Shown here one piece after another: positions 37,901-47,382 of a DNA stretch of 47,382 bases. How positions within the stretch are numbered: position 1 is the first letter of the stretch; each line of letters opens with the position of its first letter. Under the pieces are notes generated by a model, which was given only the letters and a program-made list of their open reading frames with translations, searched no databases and was not told the DNA's origin. The DNA comes from Trichoplax sp. H2 (taxonomy: Eukaryota; Placozoa; Uniplacotomia; Trichoplacea). The stretch is from NCBI GenBank assembly GCA_003344405.1, contig NOWV01000329.1, positions 1 to 47,382 on the forward strand, written 5' to 3'. The translations under genes and the position numbers were made by a program.

Positions 37901-40075
37901 ATGTCCACCAATACCGATCGTATCGATATTGATAAACCAAGATGGGATCAGAACACATTTATGGGCAGATTTAAACGTTTTTTCAATGTTACCAATCCCA
38001 TGAATGGACTACACTCCGATAAGGAACTATTTCAAGCCAAGGAACTCGTGGAGGCATACAGGTTCCTCAACTATTTTCAATGCATCATTAATCAGAGTTG
38101 TGCTTACTTTGTAATAGCCTAGTCGTCCTCACCGATAGCAATACTGTACATCTGTCAACACTAGGGAAAACCGTGAACCTCCAGGAACAACCTTACAGCA
38201 AATCCGCCAGGCTAAAACCATCTACGATTCAGCCTTTCACCCCGATTCTGGAGATTTAATGAATGTTATCGGTAGAATGTCTTTTCAAGTCCCTGGCGGT
38301 ATGATCATTACTGGCTGTATGCTGCAGTGGTACAGGTAAGCTTTGCAGCCTAGTATCATTCAACTCACACTCATGTTATATTTCGGACGTAAATCACTTA
38401 CTGTATATTCGATAGTAGAAGAAACAGTAGACTAATCATAGTTGAATCATGCTTACAAGATGGTAATATGATTCTGATGTACTATAGCGTGATTATTTGA
38501 TCGTCATGAATGATCAATTTAGGACGATGCCGGCGGTTGTCTTTTGGCAATGGATTAATCAGTCTTTCAATGCCTTAGCCAACTATACTAATCGAAATGC
38601 TAAATCGCCTATATCTACCACGTAAGTTAGACTGCTTTATAGTAATAGGAGATACTGACAGACTGTACGTCTATAAACTGCAGAGTTTTAGATTAATCTT
38701 GCACCGTTATTAACATCAAACATATCCAACCCTGAACTAGACAATTAGGTGCAGCCTATGTCTCGGCTACGAGCGCCGCAGTTGCTACCGCTTTAGCTTT
38801 AAATTCTTTAACCAAGGTAAATAAATATCTTATATACGAGTACCAACAAACACTATATCATATTATCTGTAATTACTTCTTCTTCTGTACAACATACATC
38901 AATGCCAAATTAGCGAGCCCGCCCAGTAGTTGCTAGACTAGTCCCGTTTGCTGCTGTTGCTGCAGCGAACTGTGTCAACATTCCTCTTATGAGGCAAAGG
39001 TAACGGATACATTTTAAATTTCACTAGCAGTGCTAGAATAGAATATTCTATCTTATAGCGTTCTATTCTGTGACGTTGTTTAGGGAACTACTAGACGGTA
39101 TTATAGTAACCGATCAAGACGGAAACAACATTGGGGAGTCTAAGGTTACTCGAACTTGAGAATAACAATGTTGTTGATATGGCTAACTTAAAGACTACTG
39201 TATCACACAAATGTATATTGATACATCGACAAACGAGCTACTACATCAAATTTGTATATTGATATTCAGACTCTATTGACTATTAGGTCGCTGCTAGAAA
39301 AGCAATCTCTCAGGTTTGCGTTTCAAGAATAACTATGGCTGCTCCTGGGATGAGTGAGTTTCCTGAAGTGAATTAGGCAGTTTATAATTGTCACTCTTAA
39401 TGAGTAAATGGCCCTTTAATAATTGAATTAAACGCTTAAAATTTCATTGCTAGCTTTTTTACCCTTTTTTATGGAACGATTTGATAAGACACCATTCATG
39501 AAGGTTCGTTCAATGTATTCGTTTTGTCCAAGATGTAGGTAATGTAAAATAATTTCATTGAAATTATGTCTTATAGAGATTTCCGTTTCTTGGAGCCCCA
39601 ATACAAACATTTTTCGTAGGAATGTTGTAAGCTTTAATTTCTAAGAGATGACCATCAAATTAAAAGTTTTCATAAAATACTATTATGATAGCTTAGCGTT
39701 CACTGGCATAGCGACTAATTATTTGATTCTTTGATCTGCACTAGCTTGTAGTTGTAATTTTGGTAAATCTTGTAAGTAGGGCTTATCATAATGTTTTACC
39801 GCTGTGTGTTTCAGCTTAATAGTAATGACTCCAGCTGCTTGTGCCATTTTCCCTCAAAAAAGGTATGCTCATATTTCAATGAAATACCGAAAAAACCTTA
39901 ATCTTCAATCAAGATTGATTAATATACACAAAGCACTTCTAAAAAAAGTATCCCATTTCCATTCTCTATTTTTAGTTCTCTTCAAACTGACAAGTTGGAA
40001 TCACAGTTGCAGGAAATTATTTCTAAAAAGTACGATAATTCCATTGAAAAGGTTTACTTCAACAAGGGATTATAA
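37901..40075 (+). CDS. SFXN1: Sideroflexin, mitochondrial serine transporter family
   Basis: Inner mitochondrial membrane carrier; SFXN1/3-type proteins import serine for one-carbon metabolism. Eleven exons: 37901-38061, 38165-38335, 38523-38621, 38741-38816, 38914-38999, 39084-39144, 39287-39353, 39454-39503, 39577-39626, 39815-39862, 39976-40075. They sum to 969 nt, 322 residues, the family length. Motifs: [20 protein letters not shown] near the N-terminus, AFHPDSGD (the HPD/NTG box) about residue 85, [90 protein letters not shown] and the C-terminal VYFNKGL. Every splice phase agrees. Exon 8 uses a GTTCGT donor, chosen because it restores the KRFP motif. The SFXN1 versus SFXN2/3 assignment is by general resemblance only. 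Confidence 0.95.
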
Positions 40076-42077
40076 ACAACATGCTGAAGATTGTTATTAT
40101 TCATAGCGGTCACGATAGGTTGGTTTAGTACTATTTAACTTAACTTATATTATTTAACTCGCGTTTTACTTTCGAGTCTCGAGAAATTTTAAGTACTAGT
40201 GGAATATACTGCAATATCCGTTGGTAATGGATATCTGCAGTTAATAACGCTTAATGTCGAAATCAGGCTACAAATCCCAAATGAAGGATTTCTGAATGCC
40301 TGTGAAATATTATGATGAAAGTAAAGATGACTACTACATTAGTAGCTCGTGTAAATGAAAGCTACATAGGTCTAAATAATTGATTTTTACTATGTCATAA
40401 AAATTCTGTTTAATTATATTGAAAAGATATCAATTCTTTTTGATGTGTATTTGTCAGTGTTACTTTTTGTAACGTCACATTGTACCTAGAATTATGACTT
40501 AAACAATCATCATCTTATAAGCGTAAACCGTAGAATTTGTGCCATGTATACGTTTCATCAACTAGAACTTACGTATATAGCTAGAGTACATCAACTTTAC
40601 ATTAATTCATTCGTAGTAATCAAATTATGGTGCTTTCCTAACTTGTAGAGCATGGTTAATTTTACTGGTGGTTTACGATGAAATTAATTAAAAATTGCGT
40701 AGGTCTATTTTTACAGTATTAATAAATTGAATGAAAATGGTAATACAGGTTTCTAATCCAGCGTTTATATGCTTTGACACATGAAAATTATTATTATGTG
40801 CTAGCCGAATTAGTTCCTGTTGTGTCACTATCCCAAATACTTTAGATTTTTTGCTATGTTGTATAATACCCTGCGCACTTTGGCCATCCATGTCTAAAAT
40901 GTATTTCCTAAAAAGTAAATAGTATATTGTGTTACTTTCCTAAATACACGTAAGGTAAGTGTCAAGGTTGTTATGCAATGCCTTGCTTGCTGGTACTATC
41001 CAGATCTAGAATGTATACCGCATGCAAGGAATAAATAGAGAAGCTCGATCCGACAAATACTGCAATCTATTCCAATAAACTCACAACGCCATTTTATCTA
41101 ATTCATTCATTTTATTTCTTAAAACGCAATTATCTATATAAATATGGACTGAATAATTTACTGAAGACCACTACCAATCATTAGTAATGAATAATGACAA
41201 TAAATTAATCTTTACAGTAAATAATATGGAAAGATGCAGGTACAGACTTCTTGTTATCTTTAACAATATTTCAAAACATACTAATTTATTTACTATTAAA
41301 ACGGCAGAAAGCATACCAATAGCAATTACTAGTAATGCATTCGATTTTCTCAATATAATGAATATTAAACACAATTAAGTGCTAGTACAACATGCTACAA
41401 TTCGTTCTAAATTTTCTTAGGGTACTGAATCACGGCTCTGAATGCGCCCATTAGCTATTTTTATAATCAATGTTATTACATACAATGAGGCTTCAGCCAT
41501 CGCTTATAATTAGCCACTAAACGGAATATCATAGCCGATAATTTATATTCTGACATAAACGTTTGACTATTTTTTCTCATACAAGCAATGGTGTATAACA
41601 TGAGCTGCCATGATACGCAAAGTTAGGCGACACAAGCTTTAACTGTTACCATTTGTTAATATATCGACTTAATTTTGATTTAATATGTTAAGCGCTCTCG
41701 GTATGGGTACAAATTTTTCACATGACTGCAATTAATATATTAATATCTTATGTTACAGCAGGCGATTAAAGTGAACTATTCCTATTACGCTATGAGCAAA
41801 ATTTTGCTACGTAGGATTGTACTGTTTGATTTAACTTATAATTACTGTATCAAAGCAGGCAAAAATGTTAGTGTTTGTTGTTATTTAAATGGATAACAAG
41901 CTAAATACAATCACACATTCTACATTGATAAAACTACTGTATCATTAAATTATAAGTGATGAAAATAATCTTTAGCGACAGAATCACCAATTGAAACACG
42001 ATTTCAATCCTATCAGCGAGCTAGTCCAAAACACTGTACAAATTGATCAACTTTCCAAGTAATTTAAAACCTGTCTG
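40076..42077. other. SFXN-BNIP3 convergent intergenic region
   Basis: Two kilobases of AT-rich DNA between the sideroflexin stop and the BNIP3 stop. It presumably carries both 3' UTRs. The frames at 40688-40891 (minus) and 41171-41374 (minus; 41187-41378 plus on the other strand) have no known motif. No RNA gene, array or transposon seen. Confidence 0.45.
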
Positions 42078-45000
42078 TTACCATAATTCAATGCCCTCGC
42101 CATTGGAACTTGCAAAACGTTTGCCAATAAAGAAACTGTATTAAATAGAATTAGAACCATGTTAATACCGATCCCTTTTTAGGTCTACGATTATGAAAGC
42201 ATGAATGTGTTGATAATTAATAGATATAGAATGGTATATTTAGTAATACAGTATAGGCTAATTGCAAAATTACATACCCAATACCAAGAGTTAACAAATG
42301 AGTTAGTATTAACGTTGGTAGCAAAAGTTTCCATCTGTCAAAATTTAAAAATTAATTACTATTTCTTCATTAGCAAGTATACTACGATAATACTTAATTC
42401 AGCAAAGAATGATACTTATAGGAAACATTGTACAAATCAATAATTTGATACAAAAGTATACAGTACAGTAGATTATACTGTTCTGATAAAATGACTATCA
42501 CAGTATACGCTACGGTGACTATGATCAAATTTACCGTCTTATCAGTTTACTCTTCCTAAAACTAAAGTTGTATATCTTTTCAGTTCCGCGATGATTAAAT
42601 TTCCATGGTCTATAAATAAACGTCAGTAGGAAGAATCATAAATATCAATTTATAAACATTGTAGTCATCCAAAGATACCATGATAGTAATTGACAGCTGA
42701 TATAATGATCGTATAGCAAGTAGTGCAGAAAAGTTGTTTTCTATCATTGCTACTTTATAAGAATGCTATATCGAATATCGATTATCTATAAAGACATTAA
42801 ATTTATGCTCTAAAGCAATGAGTTTATTGATGAAGAGTAGACATACTGCATCGGTTCTGGCTCAGGTCTGCCCGACCAATCCCAGATCCAATCTGTGCTT
42901 TCATTGTCGCTTTTCGAAGAATGGAGATCTTCATCATCCTTTCATTAGAATAGATAAAATGAATGACCTTTTAATTATAAATATCAGCCATGGACAGTAC
43001 GTGACCAGTAAAAACATAATAAAAAAGCTGAGAATCAAAAAGGTGGAGTCGAATATCCACATCAATATCAACAGAGCTTCATCGGAAATTAGATTAGTAT
43101 TATACTGATCTACTGCTGGTCAAAGTATTACTACCATTACTTTCCCATATGAAAATATCACTACACGGCATGATTAAGAAATTTGATAATACCACTGTAT
43201 TAATCAAAAAGAATCAAAATAATGAGAGTATACAAGAATCGGTATAATACTAGTTACAAAAGAAAAAAATTTTCTTGTTGATGATCAATGTATCCTATTG
43301 GTAGCACCAATAGCAAATAAACAATATACTTGTATAGTAATGGAACAATATTCAATCCATTAGGCGAACAGCAACATCTACAAGTATCAACTCGATAGTG
43401 ATCGATCAACGAATAATATGTGGCTTTTACCATCTGCCCTGAGATGGTATTTTCAATTCATCGAGCTACCTATACTTTTATTAATTATCATCCTTTCTTC
43501 AATTTGCCGCGGAATAATAATAAAAACGCTCAATTCATTTTTATTCAGTCAATGCTATTTATGCGCTACTTGATAATATCGATTGTAATTTGTTAAAATA
43601 TTGACATGGCAAGCAGGTAAGTACAGAATCATTTGCATTCAAACAGCATTCCACGTAATGGTAGAAAAAAATATCTAATCGATGTACCTACAGCTGCAGG
43701 AAAACAGCATTCTCTATTTTTGATGGCCGTTTTGTCATCAAGGATTGAAAAGATGACAATGCTAACTTGATATAGATTGATAAGATGAGTACAGGTTAAT
43801 TCAGTTGGACCAGTTGGGAATAAAAAGATCAAGTAGGATTGGATAGAATAATACTGTGGGTACATTTTAAATTTAAATTTTATTTAACGTATAATAAGGA
43901 AGCAATATTTGGGATGAGTATACTGTTCAACTACATTTCAACTACAAACACGGCGCTCACTACTTAGTTCCAAAAACTCGACTACGACTGTTGCTGCTAT
44001 CAATCCGTCGATTGCGTATTAAGACAGCATGGTGTTAATGCTTCATCATCGTCAATGTGTTACTTGAAAAATTAAAAAAACATTGACAACGGCCTGTGGT
44101 CGAAATTGAATGTAAAATACAATTATATATGTGTAAATGATAATATGATCAAGAATGAAATGAATGCACATTTACCGACAATGAAAGCTTATTACTGTAT
44201 AGTATTATATAGGATTATGCGATATGGAAGGAATCGACAGTGAGTGATCAACACCATTCCCTCGCTTAGATTAGATTCAAGCTAAGAAATTGAGTATCAT
44301 TATATTTGGGCAATAGAATTGTAAAGGGCTTAGAAAACGGATACAACACAGATTGTAGTTGATCATACTACAATCGCGGATTTAAAAGACTTTTCCTTTC
44401 TTGTTGTTTAACTCAATGCCATCATGTGTAGGACATGACTAGACAAATGCAACTGATGCTATCATTTTTTTACTGCTTGTTACTTGGCTCGTGATGTTTA
44501 CTATGCTCCAATATATGCTAAGTTTATTGACTATGTGGCGCCTAATGTACGGTAGTTGAGGATACAACTACTTCATTTACTGTCATGGCCGAAATCAATG
44601 TAAACATGAATAAATGAATCATACGGACGTGGATCATATTGATAATTATCAGTAGGCTTCATGCAAAAAATTGCAATTTATTTATCATCAATACATACTA
44701 AAATGTACGACTAGCAGCCAATGTTGTACGTAAACCTACTGGAAAGGAATGGATCAAAATAGTCAAGCTATGATGAGTTACTTTTAGCCAAGTTTTTGGG
44801 GGCAAAATAATCATTGGCAAAAGTCAAAGGAATACCTCTGATTCTATTTACAATTAACTTCGACTACGTAGTCTACTCTACGTTTCAATATATTGTATTG
44901 TCTTGGAAGTGATCACGAATTAATACACTTGTAAGGCGTACAGACTTAAAAACAAGTTCAAGTTGTTGTCACATAAAGATCAAATGGTTGTCCCGAGATG

Positions 45001-46036
45001 AGGGAGAGGAAAATGAAAAGGATTGAAAATAATAGCTTAAAGTTTAATTTTCTCGACAGTGCAATTCTTTGTTATTGCATTTGTTATACAATAGATCGAA
45101 ATTGAAAATACAGTAAGAAATAACGTAGCGAAATATGTGATAAAAGCGATTAAGAATTATCTATGCGAACCTGCACTAGAGCAATGGTCAAACAATTGAT
45201 AATATAACTGTCAAAATTTACCTGAGTTGAATGTGATGGCGATGATTGCTGGTAATGGGTAGAATTCCTGTCGGATAAATAATTCCCCGCAAAATTTGAA
45301 GGGAAAAAGAAGAGAGAAAGAATAAGCAATCAGAGATATTCCGCTGCCTTATTGACCTATACACTCGTTCATATGTGCATATTGATGATTATTATTGTTA
45401 TTGATTAGATAGATCAGAAAAATTGGATTGAAAATGATAACTTTATTGATAGTATCGATGATTGAATTTCAATCTTGATCCACATCTTGCTAGCCGCTTA
45501 TTTATTTAGATTGAGTTTATTTTCTTACGTTTTGACCATCAACATTTCGTCCGAAGCTGCTTCAGCTAGCAAATCTTCAATGGACTTGAGTGGTTCATTT
45601 TCTACCTCCAAGTCATCATCATCATCGATGCATTTTAATTCAACCCACGAATCTATGGAATCAAAATAACAAAAGTTACCGATGAAGAGAATGGATGCGT
45701 CTACACTCCGATTGGAATGATTGGATGAACATTTTGACAGCAATCAATAACGATAGCGTTACGTGCAACGATCGATATGAAGTAATGATGGAAAAAAATG
45801 TGATCTCATGGTTATCCATTCTCCACTCGATCGTGTCTTTTAGTTTAACAATCATCCATCGTTAGTGTACGCTGATCAACCTTGATAAAAGATAGATGTG
45901 TCAAGCAATCAGGCTATTTTTTATTACAGTATCATTGATGTTGACCAAGTGCATCGGATGAAACAAAAGTATCGGTAGTTGTCACAATTTGCCTACTTGA
46001 ATCAGAGGTAGAATTTGGACTGTTTTTGCATGGCAT
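42078..46036 (-). CDS. BNIP3: BNIP3/NIX-type mitophagy receptor (split over short exons, linker unresolved)
   Basis: Outer mitochondrial membrane, BH3-like protein that recruits ATG8/LC3 for mitophagy. Exons (minus): 45997-46036 (ATG, tentative), 45529-45652, 42847-42938, 42278-42334, 42078-42135. The second exon gives SWVELKC, matching the LC3-interacting W-x-x-L core at the N-terminus of BNIP3, then acidic DDDDD and KSIEDLLAEAASDE. The third gives DDEDLHSSK and the hallmark DWIWDWSGRPEPEP. The fourth and fifth give the C-terminal helix LLLPTLILTHLLTLGIGFFIGKRF, with the conserved His and the GxxxG-like glycine spacing, then a short tail ending ELW. Adjacent phases agree for exons 1-2, 3-4 and 4-5. 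The join 45529 to 42938 needs at least one further exon, and the usual linker between the WDW motif and the helix was not found. The gene is also marked by no long reading frame. Confidence 0.88.
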
Positions 46037-46797
46037 GTGCGGTGTACAAGGCTATGTTTCATGATGATTGAATGGGTAAAAAGGCGATTTAATTCATTGC
46101 TATCTTACCGGTAGTTAACGTCTCTTCTTCCATAGTAAAGTAGAACAAGGAATATTCAACAACTCGTTTTGACCGATTGCTTGACCAATTAATGGCTGTC
46201 TACAGCGATCCAATCGCGATGGATGACTACAATCAAACTGCAAGAATACACTAAAATTGGAATGGATGAATCCTTGCCAATGTGTTGTACGTACTAGTAC
46301 CAGGAATAGTATCGTTCACACAACCAAGTTGATCCAGTTGATGCTAATTGAACTCCTCTCGTCCAAAGCCAACTGATGGTCGGCTCTCGTTATTCTCAAA
46401 ATTCTCAACAAGAAATGGAAAAATTTTTTATAAACATTGCAATAGTAAGACGATGCCTTGCGCCATCTGTGTATGATACAGTCCATTGTGAATCATAGCT
46501 ATGACCGCAAAATCGCTATGTTTACAAATTTTTCTATGGACAACTTGTGATCGTCTCTGAGTATTGTCAACACACAATGGTTGCAACGATCATCAGCCTA
46601 TTGTTCCCTTACAGTGAATATACTGTAGGCTACAAGCTACAGTGCCAGCAGCGCGTACTGTAGCATTGGCCGACTTTCTTTTCTTTTGTACTGGACTGTC
46701 AGGACTAGACCTGAGTTCGGTCCGGTTCGGTTCGAATTATTCAGGACTTAAGCTATTATGGACTATTGCAAGAAGATTTTCTTTCAGTAGTCCATTA
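46037..46797. other. BNIP3 upstream region with a TACTGTA island
   Basis: No gene recognised. Near 46611-46670 a cluster of tacagtg/tactgta/ctacagt words again occurs with local G+C enrichment, including actgtag...ctacagt arms around 46622-46643. The plus frame 46642-46866 runs from this island into the following repeat and shows no domain. Confidence 0.45.
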
Positions 46798-47382
46798 CTC
46801 TGCCAGAGAATTGTATTCAGTTTAATCGAGTGGATGATCAATTCGGTAAGGCATAGCATCACATGATACTGACAGAGAGTAGCAATCCAATGCATGATCA
46901 AAATTAGTAAAGCATAGGAGGACTGCCAGAGAATTGTATTCAGGTTAATCGAATAGATGATCAAATGGGTAAGGCATAGCATCACTTGATACTGGCAGAG
47001 TAGCAATCCAATGCATGATCAAATTAGTAAAGCATAGGATGACTGCCAGAGAATTGTATTCAGGTTAATCGAATGGATGATCAATTCGGTAAGGCATAGC
47101 ATCACATGATACTGGCAGAGTAGCAATCCAATGAATGATCGAATTCATAAAGCATAGGATGACTGCCGAAGACTTGTATTCAGGTTAATCGAGTGGATGA
47201 TCAATTCGGTAAGGCATAGCATCACATGATACTGGCAGAGTAGCAATCCAATGCATGATCAAATTAGTAAAGCATAGGAGGACTGCCAGAGAATTGTATT
47301 CAGTTTAATCGAGTGGATGATCAATTCGGTAAGGCATAGCATCACATGATACTGGCAGAGTAGCAATCCAATAGACGATTAA
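46798..47382. repeat. 120-bp tandem repeat array running off the right edge
   Basis: Units start tgccagagaattgtattcag or a close variant at 46801, 46924, 47044, 47164 and 47284: one 123-bp and then three 120-bp spacings, with the fifth unit cut by the window end. Each unit is itself two unequal diverged halves (about 69 and 51 bp). Both halves contain atgatcaaattagtaaagcatag or atgatcaattcggtaaggcatag and end in a ggcagag/gccagag word. Copies differ at scattered bases, so this array is older than the 128-bp one. The 40-codon period leaves a minus-strand frame open over about two units (46737-47006), which I do not take as a gene. Confidence 0.93.

Noticed and set aside
42818-43108. Plus-strand 96-codon frame
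   Set aside because: It is antisense to the BNIP3 DWIWDW exon, whose splice sites and motif are convincing on the minus strand.
43920-44060. Candidate missing BNIP3 exon with a DSSNSRSR-like serine/arginine stretch
   Set aside because: No acceptor AG gives an open frame in the required phase.
46737-47006. Repeat protein encoded by the 120-bp array
   Set aside because: The open frame covers only about two units, with hydrophobic low-information sequence and one 123-bp unit; more likely chance openness of a repeat whose length is a multiple of three.
1-47382. tRNA or rRNA genes
   Set aside because: I looked for B-box-like ggttcgaatcc/ggttcaaatcc motifs with matching arms on both strands and found none that fold.

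Overview
This is a metazoan nuclear window. It is AT-rich (about two thirds A+T), and every recognisable gene is split by short GT-AG introns at positions familiar from animal genes. Compact introns, a gene about every 8-9 kb, and animal-type PERK, IDH3, sideroflexin, ARL3 and BNIP3 suggest an early-branching animal. A placozoan such as Trichoplax is my best guess, but I infer that from style and ran no search. No bacterial, phage or CRISPR material is visible.

Left 20 kb (minus strand): a tandem array of the ER-stress eIF2-alpha kinase PERK (EIF2AK3). The rightmost copy (20351 to 13443) can be assembled from 21 exons into one open frame of 1052 codons plus stop. It has a signal peptide, luminal sensor domain, membrane segment and complete kinase. 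To its left lie four decayed relatives, all with introns: copy 2 (about 12975-10010), copy B (about 9555-7620), copy 1 (6233-738) and the edge of copy 0 (about 560 to before base 1). Two relics share an inverted kinase-insert exon. Copy 1 has an in-frame stop, a lost splice donor, missing luminal exons, a duplicated juxtamembrane exon and a frameshifted end.

Middle (20.4-25.8 kb): a GC-richer island of palindromes, a near-perfect 4 x 128 bp tandem repeat whose unit folds into hairpins, then the mitochondrial class-I release factor MTRF1L (minus). It is divergent from ARL3 (plus, 25846 to about 29985), whose first coding exon holds only the ATG.

Right half: ARL3 converges on IDH3B (NAD-isocitrate dehydrogenase subunit, minus, 35346/35177 to 32462). 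IDH3B is divergent from a complete 322-residue sideroflexin (plus, 37901-40075). Sideroflexin converges on a BNIP3-type mitophagy receptor (minus, 46036 to 42078), which no long reading frame reveals and which I pieced together from five short exons. The window ends inside a 120-bp tandem repeat. Strands alternate strictly from MTRF1L onward (-,+,-,+,-), and four of those five genes act at mitochondria; PERK adds the ER arm of stress signalling. I treat this clustering as an observation, not as proof of co-regulation.

Exon limits were set by hand from splice consensus, frame continuity and remembered family motifs. Where phases sum correctly (PERK, IDH3B, SFXN) the models are strong. The ARL3 C-terminus, an MTRF1L segment near 24.0 kb and the BNIP3 linker are incomplete.
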